A DNA stretch of 64,000 nucleotides from Ooceraea biroi. Lineage: Eukaryota; Arthropoda; Insecta; Hymenoptera; Formicidae. The translations under genes were made by a program, and so were the position numbers. Location: positions 9,202,464 to 9,266,463 of the forward strand of contig NC_039511.1 of NCBI RefSeq assembly GCF_003672135.1, given 5' to 3'. This document shows positions 48,901 to 60,503 of the stretch, one piece after another. The notes under the pieces were generated by a model. That model was not told where the DNA came from and made no database searches. It saw only the letters and a program-made list of their open reading frames with translations. The stretch's first letter is position 1. Each line of letters starts with the position of its first letter.

Positions 48901-51900
48901 AAGGTCGCGTTGCTGATTTAGAAGGGATTACGTGCTCCTCTGGTCTTCGTGGCCGGCTGGAATCGGACGCTCGAAACTTTGCTACTCGTGTTGCTCCAAG
49001 CTCGCATTGCGCCACGTTAACCGACTTAACAGATCGCACCAACGCCGCGCGATTCAATATTACGCTATAGGTGATAGTATGACCGGCACAAAAGGTCAAG
49101 CGCCTCCTTCCCGACACGATCGTGACGATCGAGCTTCGTGCAATGTGCGACTTGCGAATCGAATCGAATCCACGTGCCACCCCCGTAACGAGAATAATTT
49201 CCGGAATGCAAATGCGCCAACTCGATAATTAAGACAGAGGTCTTGATGCAAGAGGTCGCGTATCTCAGAGTATCCCGAGCCGCGTGCCGAGCACACGCGT
49301 CTTATACTCGCGGCTTGGTACTCGGTGCGCGCGTATACCGGGATTTACTTGCCGTAAATGACATCTGCTGCGCGCGAAAGGCACTCTCCTCAAAAAATTG
49401 GAGAGAACGTCACTCTTCCACGCACACCTCGGCGCGAGCGTGCCGTGAATCGCGCGCGGAGCGCAGCGTCGGCGGGTCAACCACCTCCCGGTTGCAGTTC
49501 TGGGTGATGTGCGCAGGCACGAGGAATAGTGATTACCGTGATGGTAGTCCTTTTCAAAGAATTATATGGTATTCCTTAATCCCCGGCACTACCGGCGAAC
49601 GCCGGCAGGTTAATGACCCGAAATCGTTGACGAGAATCGGGCAACGGCGCGGCGGCTCGCTTCCTCGTTTCGCACCCGCGTCGGTTGCGTTACCGCAATT
49701 AGAATCAGCGGATTCACCAGGACGGGGCATTAAAAATCTATTTAGCCTGGGATCACACTGTCGAATCACGTCGAATCAGCGTTAACACGCCGCGGCAGGG
49801 CGACGTTCTTACAGGCATTAAACCGCACTTACGCGTTACGCAATCCGCCCCAAACGCGACAAAAACCGCCGGATTCTGATGGTTACCTCATTATTCGCAT
49901 GGAAGTGCAGGTTCATCCACAGCCGAAATTGGCAGTCGTATTAAATCCTCCGTTATCTCCTCAACCAGCGCAGTGCTTAAAAGATTTCTTCAGTTGATGT
50001 GCTAATTTAGTCGCGCGCTCAACAAAGTATTAAATTATTAAATGCTACCAGACACACAGTATGCTCCGAGAATTTCTAGTGCGACCCTTTTCGTGCTTAT
50101 CTGTCGCGCAGACATCTTGTGTTACCCGGGGGAGTCGTAGACGATGAAGGAATGATACGAAAATCCAAGAAAAGGGGTTCGCACGGGGACCACGTGGATC
50201 CATGCTGCACCGTGTGGTCTCGTGCGGTTGAGTTCGTGAAATAGTAATCAGTGTCGTGTTACCGTCTTTGACGGACTGGCGAAGGCTCATAAAGTCCTCC
50301 AGCGGCGCGACATACGAAGTCAAGGTCTGTTGAAGTCGCAAGGAACCACCCACCACGAAGAAACAGGCCCTCGGTGCTTTCGTCGCTCCGAAAAAGTCCG
50401 ACCGCGCAAAAACGAATGTGTTTTTACAGAGAGAGATAGATATTTGTTAGTGATGCAGGACCCTCTTTCAAGACCCTACTTTGTCATGGCACTTTTCCTT
50501 CTTTTTTTTCATTCGTCGTCACTGTAACAAAATCATCACGATAAATGAAGCATTATCAGACAATATCGCAGCATTCTAAAAACTATAAGAAATTGAGAAA
50601 CAATTGTGTATTTATGACATGGCAACAATGTATTATATAAAAATACGTGTACAACTTTATTAAAAAAATAATTAACGTCGACAAAACAGACGTTCAGAAT
50701 AATGCTGCTTGCATAAAAACGCAACATTACCTATATGAATCCAAAATGTTGTAGTTTAAGCGGTGTTCTTGCACATTGCAGGAAAAGAACAAGCAAATAC
50801 ATTTACATCTCGGGGAACAAACGGATTTCGCAAAGAAGGGGAGCCAAAAGTTCGCCGAATAGTGTCCGGAAAAAAGTTGCCGGCGGAATCCCTCCGTCGC
50901 GTCACCGTGGCCGCCGTGTTGGTATTTCTATCAGACGATTGGAACGTAACGATGGAAGATACATTGCGATGGAACGGGATGGGCGGGCATTCAGGTAGAT
51001 ATTGAAATGTTATGACCGCTCGATTCTACTTGACCCCGCGCGCTTATTGAAAGCATTCGGAATCGCGCGAGCGCGTGCTCGCGCGCCTTGATAACGGGGC
51101 TCGTAGATTGCCTCGCGGACGACGAAGCTTATCGTGGACCATCGGCGAGCGTCGTAGATGAAGTTGCACGTCGTGATCCACGGGCTTGTAGAACCAGTGT
51201 CGTCGCCACGTGATCGACGACGACGACGGTGCGCGCTACAACTTGGCGTCTACGCTGCATACATGATGCACATATCACTGCAGATTCCGCTGTCATGTTT
51301 TTTCCGCATGACGCGACAAAGTAAACGACACGATATATCCGTCGCACCGTTAAAACGGCGGCCGAACGGTTATTCTACTTGTCGGGACTTCATTGGGACC
51401 TTAAATCTTCGTAGAACACCGTCGTATAAAGTGAGAGACAGTTTTGTCTCCGGGACGCGAGCAGACGTTGCCCTCTTCCGCTTCTTCGTCGCAATTATAT
51501 CAAGAAAGATACACTCGCGTTTGCGAGACCAAGATGGACGGGACACCGCTCGAGATCGCCAATCGCGGAAGTGGCGCGAGGACTCGCTCCGCGCGCCCGT
51601 ACATCCCCGCGCGCAAAGCGGAAACCCTCGCGATGCTTGTCCCCTTATTTTACCGTCGATTCCGCCGCGCAACTGGCATCTCAAGCGTTGCGTGTTCGCA
51701 CCTACGCAAAACTCGTCCGCCGTTTCTTCGTCGCGGCCGCGCTGGCATCTCGATGGATTCGCGCGTAACCCAGGGCGAGTAATTTGTGAGCGGGCGACAC
51801 GTGGACGCGTGTATTCGCGACGAACGGTAACGGCTGCGAGACATTAATTATCGAATTACAAATGCGATGCACGCGCGCATGAAGAATCTGCGGCCGTCCG

Positions 51901-52600
51901 TGCGTCAAGTCGAGCCGCGATTACCTCACGCTTGATAACTTCGCTGATAACTGCTCATTGATTGTCGACAGAAGCGTCGACACACAAAGGAGATGTTGCA
52001 TCCCACGAACTTTGGAATAAAATAAAATACTGAAGGCGCAAAATGGCTAGCATGCGAATAAAAAGTTGAAGAAAAAAGAACCAAGAAAAAGAGAGAAACA
52101 ACGATTATTTGAAATATCGATTATCCTTGAAGTACTTCAGGAATACGACGTTACTCTAACGGCTAGCGGCGATTCATGTGCCGCTGCTCCGCGAGATTCG
52201 AAAAACGATAAACGTTCCATTGCTACGCGCGTACGTCAATTAGCATTAATCTCGGTGAAACTTGACTTTCCTTGTTCATCCACGTTACCGGACTGTCAGC
52301 TGAAAGGAGTGAGCGCGTGTCCGAGGGCGCATAAATCCAGCGGACGAGCACGCGCGCCGCGGCGTGTCGGCGAGCGGCGCGCGCGGAAATCGCTCCGGTC
52401 TGCTAATTGGAACGAACGCTCATTGTTATCGGGACGCGGCGGTGCTTAATTGGTACCGCGGATCGCAGTGGATTACGCGCAATTCCATAAACTCACCGCG
52501 AAGCTCGTCCAAACAAGCGCGCACGGGTCGCGGAACGAACGTATGTCGGGAACCCGACGTGTGCTCAATGTACGGCAATGTTGCACGAGGAATGCCGACC
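48901..52600. other. Unannotated sequence
   Basis: 49250-49690 and 51500-51840 are CpG-rich. 49950-50060, 50520-50780 and 52000-52140 are AT-rich. A perfect 9-bp hairpin lies at 51064-51085. The long frame at 51158-51847 is Arg-rich, overlaps several minus-strand frames, and contains a CGACGA run near 51214-51229. It is not called. Confidence 0.5.
51064..51085. repeat. Perfect 9-bp GC-rich inverted repeat
   Basis: CGCGCGAGC and GCTCGCGCG surround a GCGT loop. It is of the same style as the hairpins at 6544 and 28632, probably a by-product of CGCG-rich composition. Confidence 0.75.
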
Positions 52601-52617
52601 CGCCGCCGGTACCAGGG

Positions 52618-52783
52618 GAACCTTCTCTCTACGGTAGTGCATGCGTGTTCCAAGAGGATCGGTGGAATTTAATGGAACCTAATGGTTATGGCTTCGAGGT
52701 TAAAGTCTCGCGGAGAGCCGGCGCTTTTTTCACCGGTGAGGGCTACCTTCCCATCCGCGAGTATTAAGACGCGCGTCCCGTTA
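52618..52783 (+). repeat. Diverged local duplication, copy 1 (~165 bp)
   Basis: Aligns with 53151-53313. Anchors in order are GAACCT, GTTCC, AATTTAATGGAACCTAATGG (19 of 20 shared), TCG(A/G)AGGTT and GTCCCGTTA. Offsets from the start are near-equal in the two copies (29/25, 48/43, 156/153 bases), so these are not isolated word matches. No protein is evident. Confidence 0.6.
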
Positions 52784-53150
52784 CGGAGCTTATGAAGTGG
52801 CGACTCCGCACTGACTACGGAATTAATGACGTCCGATTGTCTGAAACGAGAGAGAGTAGCGTGTTATCATACTGTATATGCTGTGATCAGAAGTGATCGG
52901 AGGAACAGCGATCGGTGTAATTTAATTCCCAGAGTTGGCTGAGATTTCGATGTCGCGGAGAAAATAATTCGGACGTCTCGTATATGAATGCCGAGCTAAT
53001 TGCAAAGTAATGTTACAGCGAGGTTCTCAGACACGTGAAAATTATCGCGTTATAAAACGTCCGATCGATAGAAATTTGGTATTTAAAATTGAGCAACTTG
53101 CCACTGTTTGCTGGATAATGGACGATCGTTGCCGAATTACATTAGCAAGC
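52784..53150. other. Spacer between diverged copies
   Basis: About 370 bases of mixed composition. It contains GATCAGAAGTGATC-like inverted words near 52885-52900. No coding signal. Confidence 0.5.
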
Positions 53151-53313
53151 GAACCTCCTCGCGAAATGCGCGCACGTTCCGGCAGGACAAAGAAATTTAA
53201 TGGAATCTAATGGCATCGGAGGTTGAACCCGCGCGCGCGTAGCCCCGATGCCGATTCCGTTGCAAGGACTCCACACGGTTCTGTGAATGGTGGCTTAAAT
53301 ACGTGTCCCGTTA
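53151..53313 (+). repeat. Diverged local duplication, copy 2 (~165 bp)
   Basis: Second copy of 52618-52783, displaced by about 530 bases in the same orientation. It is more CpG-rich in its centre, with a CGCGCGCGCG run at about 53229-53239. Outside the anchors identity is low, so the duplication is old. Confidence 0.6.
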
Positions 53314-56300
53314 TAACGCCGCGCGCGAGTCCGGGCTCGCGTAGATTTTCCGTGATAAATTCCTTTCCTTAACGACACGATGAAAATTCCTGTTGTCGCA
53401 AATCTGCGGAGAGCGCAGCGTCATGCTGAGTTCATAGCCAAGCACGCGTTATATTCTTCCTGCCTTATATCCCTCGACGCGAACATCGCGCCGTTCATCA
53501 CTCGACGCAGGTTTTCGCGAAACGGGTCGAGTTCACAAAACCCGTAGAGACCCGACCGTGCGACGAACTCTTGCTCGCGTTGCGAGGGGACTTGCAATCC
53601 GCGACAAGTTTCCAAACTTTGGAAAATTCATCTCGGTGAATCCCGAGCTCGGGTTGACGAGTCGTGTTGAACGTGCCGCCAATTGTTATTCGAGAAGTGG
53701 CGCGATGGATCGCGACTGACGGAAAGTGGGCGCCTTCTGATTCCTGGCGAATCGCCAGAGGCAACGCGGTCCCACACCTCGGACGACTTCCAGATGCCGT
53801 GCCACCTTGAGCGAACGCGAGTATCGATCTCCTCGAAATAGTCCACGCGGTGGGAAAAGGCACGCCGGGACGCCCGACGAAACCTTCGCCGATGAATACG
53901 ACAGTCACGCTTCGACAAGTATGTGCGACCCCCGCACATCCAGGAAACTAACTGTTTATCGCGATGTTGCGTGGAAGCGGAATCGATTGTTCGAGACGAG
54001 CGTGTGCTAAAAATATCGCTCGGCGAGATACGTTGATATCCTGACTTTTATTTAAAATATGCGGAAGGTGAATGGACCGTTCTCGCTCTCTCGGAAGAGA
54101 GGCTGCCGATTGTCGCGCGCAGACGAGCGTGATTACGCTCGTGATTACGTTTTCGTGAGCATATTAGAATCAATTCATTCGGCCGCCATGTAATCTGGCA
54201 AGGACCTCTTGACCGCGTCCGCGGACTGACGAGTCGCTGAACGCCGGCTATCACCGATGATGAATCCAGTCATTAGCTTGATCTTCGCTCGCGCGCGCGT
54301 ACATCCGATCGTCATTGGGCGTCAGAATTATTAGCGGAGCCTAACGTCGAAGTTGCATCGTCGTTACCGTTCGTCGAGCACGCGGGTTAACGAGTCTACG
54401 TGTCTTCGGTCATTCGAGTTATTTCGTTATCGCAGCAGGAACCATGACCTCTCTTTCTTTCTCTCTCCCTCGACTTTTCGCTCCCTCTCTTTCCCCCATC
54501 GCCTTCCCATCACTGAACTCAATCAACCTTCCGTGCTTGTATGTATATTGCAAATAACAGAATGCGCTTTCCCGTTGGTCCGTATCTTTTTACGACCTGG
54601 CCATCCGCGTGTCGCTGGTCGGTTTTACTAATCGACAGTTTTGTTATAACTGTTAAGGCGAGACCCCGGCCTTAAGACCGGGCGCCTCTCCTCCACCCAT
54701 CTCACCCGGATGTTCGCCGAAGATAACGCGAGTCTCGACTACGAACTGGCGATGCATAAAGATTAAGAAGACCGGCAATTAAGAAGACGACGTGCCTTCC
54801 CGACGAACGGAACATCATGGAAAAAAAAGACAGCTATCTATAAAAGCATCGCGGTCTAATTTCTCCCCGGCGAAAAGGAGCGAAAGGATCGAAAGAGTTT
54901 ACGACCGAAATCCGTTCTGCAAGATGGATCGCGAGAACATCTGTTCGGGATATTTTTACGCAACGACGAAGATTTACGTAAAGGACTTTGCAACGAGCGA
55001 GCGCCTCGCATAGTTTAATTCAGGCTAACGTATGGGAATCTCTGGGGAAAAAATAATTTTGCGTAGGACGAAGATCGCGGCTATAAATCTTCCTAAGGGT
55101 AGCGGCCAGCCTTGAAACCAAATTGGACCACCTGTCGATGGTCGCGGTCAGACTTTGTCCCGATCAGACAAAGTTTCGGTCGTTTCCACGAATTCTCTGA
55201 TTTCATCGCTGATGAAGAACCGTTCCGGCGGAATTGCGAGAAAACCTCTCGATAATCGTCGAAGGTTGTAGCGATTGATCGGACCTCCGGAGTTTACCGG
55301 TAATTGTCTGTCGTGGAATCCGTTCCAAGACAACGAGAACGTCGCGACGAAGCAAGGACGAGTGCTCGAGGTAAAATACACCTCGTTCTCGAACATCGGA
55401 CAATGAATAATCGACCGAAATTGCGTCGGTCCTCTGTCGCCACCACGTCGCGCGGCAAATATTGGAACGGAGAGATCGAATCTTGCGTCGCGTTACGTTA
55501 CGCGTTGCGATAGTTCAGTTCCGTCTGCGAGGACGATTAAAAATGTCGTCCCGAGTTGGCAATACCGCCGTGTCGTTTTTATATGAACGAGAGGATTATC
55601 CGGCACTCTCTCGGATGTAACTCGACGCTTGCGAAACGACTTTTCCTTTTAACTACTTACCGCGTCCGATCGCGCGTTCGCTGTCGTGTTCTAATCGAAC
55701 GTCGCGATCGCGAATTCATTAACACGAAAAGAAAACCGGATCCGGAATCCGCGCGCGAGGAATACACATTTGCATGAGTCATCGTCATCGACGGCGCGCC
55801 GCGTCATCCTCCTCGGCCACGTTCGAGTCCTCTGGCGTCTTGATACATTAACGCGATAATCTCTAATCTATCTTATCTCATAACGCTTTTACTTGCATCT
55901 GTGCGAGGTACGACGCAACGGATATAAATAATCCAGCCGGCTCATCGAATCGCCTCGCTTCGAATCGCGGACTTCTCCATGCTTGCACGTGTGTCACTCA
56001 CGTTTGTCATGCTCCGCTCCAAGTTTTCGCAGTACGTACAGTACGTATGTATCTTTCACAATCCCTAACATTCAATCTTATTGAATCTTTAAAAAACAAT
56101 CGCAAATTAAAATTCTCTGATTATTTGACATCAAAGAAGCAATAAATATCGCTAACGGATTTTACCGATCACTTTGCTCTCCTGAGATTTAAGTTGCACG
56201 TCGCTTATGATCTTAAAATTATTACCTAGTCTCCAGTAGCTTCGTTTAAACAGAATCGATTGCAAACTCGTATATACGAGCGTTGTCTATTCTTTTCGAT

Positions 56301-57698
56301 CCTTTGCGCGACGCGATCGAAAGATCGAACACAACGATCAAGGGTGAATGGACACACGCGGAGGAAATTGGGTAAAGGAGCAGAACAAGCGAAACGAAAG
56401 CGGATGATGTGTATAAGGGTGGACGTTTTGCACGAGGCCGCGTGGAAAACGAGCGTGCAAGTCCGAGCGATGATACGGTCGCGCGCTTTGCGAGAACGAA
56501 AAGAGTGAGAGAGATAGAAAGAGGGAGAACGATGCACGCAAGGCGTATCATGGCGTAATTGCGTTATCGTCCATTAATCATGTTACTTATGCACCGTGCA
56601 GTTCTATGTATAGCGCGTGTAATTGTATCGTCCATCCCGTCGGACATCCCTTTACGAAAGGCATCAGCCTAAGGGCCGCGCGCCGCCGCGCCTTCCGCTT
56701 TCGTTCATTTTCCGCCTGCCCTTTTGCAGCCCTCTACAGCGGCTTGCATCCGTCCTGAAACTCGTTGCTGCTGCACTGCGTTTTCGCTGGAAATGCGTCC
56801 GCGATGTTAAGTCCGCAATAATAGTGCGAAAATAATAGTGGATAACAGTGCGCTCCGCCATCGCGAGAAACCTGTTCGCCAATTTTCGACAGATACTGTA
56901 ATGTTATAATTGCACCGCGACACTGTCAATTTCGCGTTGATTTGCATGCGATCTTGTTCGCGCGCAAGAGGGAGAGAAAGGAACATTTTTCCTCTGTCGT
57001 CTACTGGAGTGCGGTGCCAAGTCGGAGAATTCCGCGCGTCCGATCGGCACAGCTTTCAGGCCTTTTTCTTGCTTCAAGTCGATCGAACGACTCCTCTATT
57101 TTCCTTCGGAATCGCGATCCGCCGATGACAGCGAGTCGTCGCTTCTCGCCGCGCCGGTCACGCGGATGATTAATTATTAACCTGTTGACACGTCGAAATA
57201 AGTGATTATCGTTCTCGCGCGCGGTCGCCGCGCGGAAACCGGCTATCCGGGATGACCGCACCGCTGACAAATAGCGAGTGTCGGCGAGTGATTTACCGAC
57301 TCGGGGGTAATTGGCGACGAATGCTGAACGCGCGCGAGAAACGCGCAACGACCTTTCGTTATCTCGGGAAGAATACGCAGCCGGGCGCAGCGGATGTACG
57401 CGGTCCCCGTAATTAGGGGACACCCCGCGAAAATATGTCTGTCATACCGTTATACCGATAAGGTTAACGAGTGGGTTATCGGCGTCCATTGTGTTCAAGA
57501 CCATGCTAATTATTTTAATTACAGGCTACGTAGATCCCGGTGATTCTCCGCGCCCTTGGCTGCGAAACGACCAGGAGACGCGCGTGGAAAAGTATCGCCG
57601 CTCGAATCGTTAATCGCTCGTTAGCCGCCAGCCGATGATGATGTGCGATCGTGACCGTCTTCCAAATATTAGCTGGATTTGTAACAAAGTCCGCACGC
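53314..57698. other. Unannotated CpG-rich sequence
   Basis: Mostly unique. 54440-54500 is pyrimidine-rich. A near-perfect 18-bp palindrome (CCCGG, CTTAAG core, CCGGG) is at 54665-54682. 56030-56260 is AT-rich. Frames at 53498-53908 and 57001-57423 on the minus strand are Arg/Ser-rich. No gene is recognised. Confidence 0.5.
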
Positions 57699-57727
57699 CT
57701 CGACTCGACTCGACTCGACTCGGCTCG
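57699..57727. repeat. (CGACT)n pentanucleotide repeat
   Basis: Four perfect CGACT units preceded by CT and followed by CGGCT and CGG variants. Confidence 0.95.
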
Positions 57728-58528
57728 GTCCAGTCTGGCATGCCGAGCACGTCGTACGGTAAATCACTTGGGCACGTTATTTAAAATCGGGAGTATTTTA
57801 TGTGAAACCGGCAGGGACGCGCCCAGGCCCGTAATTAAATAGCGAATGGACAAGAGAGCGGCATTTTTTGAGTGTGGTTCGCTATTCACCTCGGACGAGT
57901 CTTTTGATTATTATTGGCGGTCTGCGAAACAGCCAACGAGCAAACAAGGTGGCTCTATTAATGTACCCTTAAATTCCCTTTTTTAACTCCCTCGAGACTT
58001 TTTTGATACGCGCCGAAAGCATTACTTGGTCCCTCGCGAGTTCCTCTCTCGTTAACGTTAAACTCACGAGGCGGTTCGCGCGAGTGCCGTCTGGCCGTTT
58101 AAAAAAGTCCCTCGGCTCGTTACCGCGCGTTATTAAGCTGTAGAACGAGTGTTGGCCGAGATGACGTTCTCCAACGCGCGCAGAAACGGATTACGCTCGC
58201 CGGATGTTTCCAGATCGTCTCGCCGACGTAACATCTCGTATCTCCGGGCTCTGACGCCATAATCTATCCGGAGCTGCTCTCGAATAGCCGGCGAGCCCGA
58301 ATAGTTGTGATTACGTGTAGTCGATCGCTGTCCAATCCTATCGCGGAACTCGCCGCCGTGAAATAATTACCTGGCGCGCGCGTTCGCGGACATCCCGTCT
58401 CGTCGGGCCGCAAATCACGGTGCAGTGCGTAATCGATCGGCGGATCGCGATGCGATCGCGCATACATGCGACCTCGACGCGTATATACGCGTATACGCGC
58501 GGCGCCGGGCGGCTCGAGGAAGCAATGT

Positions 58529-58549
58529 CGAGCGAGCGAGCGAGCGAGT
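58529..58549. repeat. (GAGC)n tetranucleotide run
   Basis: Five GAGC/GCGA units. The same class on the opposite strand (GCTC) is at 33055-33070. Confidence 0.9.
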
Positions 58550-59395
58550 CGGTGAATCTCGCCCGGCCGCTTTTTACCGCGTGTTATTAGGTGCAATAAA
58601 CTATGACGCTCGCTTACCATAATAGCCCGAACACGTGGAGCAACGCATATCGGTTAAAGCTTCCTTCTACGTTTCTTGCGGCGTCCGTCCGGCGCGGAAG
58701 CGCGTTGCCAGGCAGGAGATCGAATTCGAGTACTCGTGCGTGATGATCGTTGCGTCCTCACGGACGCGCGGCTCTCAATCGAGAATTCGATTTCATCCGA
58801 GGCGCGAGTGCGATCACGCGTCGAAAAAATCGTCGCTTCGTCGCTCGCGTTTCCGGGCGAGCAATTTTTAGACAAACACACGATCCAGTTACGCGCAAAA
58901 GAACCTCCTACGTTCAAGTTGCTTGTCGATCGCTCATCAAGAGTGACGCTCGCGAAGGTGTGTACTTTCACGTTTCCGAAGAGGGAGAAGGCGGACAAAA
59001 ATAGCCGATGTCTCGCGCAGACAACGACTGAATGAGAAGATAATAGTAATCGAGCCGGGAGAGCGATACTCGCCGATTAGAGAACCGTCCGGGCTCCGCT
59101 CGTAAGAGAGAGAGAGTAAAACCCGATTGGCGATTTTCCACGGGGGAGACCGACGACGATCCGGACAAGGTTGCAGCAGCATGCCTCGGTCGACGGGGTA
59201 CCACGGGTAACTAGGATACACGTAATGCAGTTTTAGAATCCTCCCGAGCTATATTTAGCACGGAAGATAGCCGTGCGCAAAGTGTCTCCCTCTCCATGTC
59301 TCCCATCCTGCATAGATTCTCGCTTATCGGACCATGACTGCATCGGCTTCTTCACCAGTGCTTCGTTGCTCTTGTTCGCTCCTCCTCTCCTTGCC

Positions 59396-59432
59396 AAGAG
59401 ATAGAGAGAGAGAAAAGAGAGAGAGGAGAGAC
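59396..59432. repeat. (GA)n purine-rich run
   Basis: About 36 bases of GA units with AAAA and GG interruptions. A CT-rich stretch lies just downstream (59448-59485). Confidence 0.9.
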
Positions 59433-60477
59433 CGCGTTCGCGCGCCTTTTTCTCCTTCCTCCTCCGTCTTCTCCGCCGTTTCCCTTGCTCCTGCAGGGCC
59501 CCCGGGGGGAACGAGTTTTCAATATGATATGCGTGTTATGGTTACGGGAGGATAATCAGCTACCGGATACCTGTTTTAGCGGGGGTTTCGCTCTGGAAAT
59601 TAGACGAGAATGCGAGAGAGAAAAAAATCGCTGCGTTGTATAAACAGATCGTTATCATTTGGCGCGGGTAATGCGCGGGAGCGACGGCCGGCCGGGAGCG
59701 TCGCGCTCCGATGGCCACGAAGTCGAGGAACTCGAAAGAAAAGCGACAAAAGAGGAAGAGCGAAAGTTTAAATGCGGTCGGAGCAATACGTTTCGCGGAT
59801 ACGGCGCCGTCCCTTCGCCGCATGATTAAGCATCAAGCGGAAGATTGAAGGTACGGCAATAAGCGTGTCAGCGTCCGATATTCCTCAAGTGGCGATTCGA
59901 AATCCGGAGAGAGCAACAAAGTCATTGTACGCATGAGCGAGTCGAAATTAAAGCAATTAACGGTACTCTCACGAGTGCACACAGAAATTACGAGCGATAT
60001 CGCGTGAATTAATTTACGGTGGCGGGACTCGCGCGCGGCGAGTTTGTGCGTTTAGCGTCCGCACGTCGCAAGGCGAAGGTGAAGGCTGGGTTACCGATGC
60101 GAGGCTCGCATTGCGCTTATGAGCGACGCGTGATCGGCCAAGAAATTAATTCCACGGAACGTTGCCGAGCGACGTTCTTCTCGCGCGCGGCAACGTGCGC
60201 GACCCGATGACACTCTTCCTCGATTAATCGCTAAATTGACGTCGAGTGGGTGGCGCGGGGAGAGAACGTGACGAGTCCAATTATCATTGTCAGAGGTAAC
60301 ACGCGGGGTTACGCCTGCTGCGCCGCCGTAAGGGCATCACGCTCCCGCAATTTGTTGGCGCGGATTTTTGCGCAGCGCCAGTCGGCGACGAGCTAAACGC
60401 ACCTTAATGGGATGATTTTCCAGTCAGCTTTTCGCGATGGGACGGCGACGGCGACGCGACGCGCCCGCTCGTTAACA

Positions 60478-60503
60478 TGCGTGTGTGCGTGCGTGCGTGC
60501 GTG
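60478..60503. repeat. (TGCG)n tetranucleotide microsatellite
   Basis: About six TGCG/GTGC units, preceded by a (GGCGAC) run at 60440-60457. Confidence 0.95.

Noticed and set aside
51158..51847. Longest plus-strand open frame in this part (229 codons)
   Set aside because: Arg-rich throughout, overlaps several minus-strand frames, no domain, no codon-position bias. Typical of CpG-rich noncoding DNA with few stop codons.
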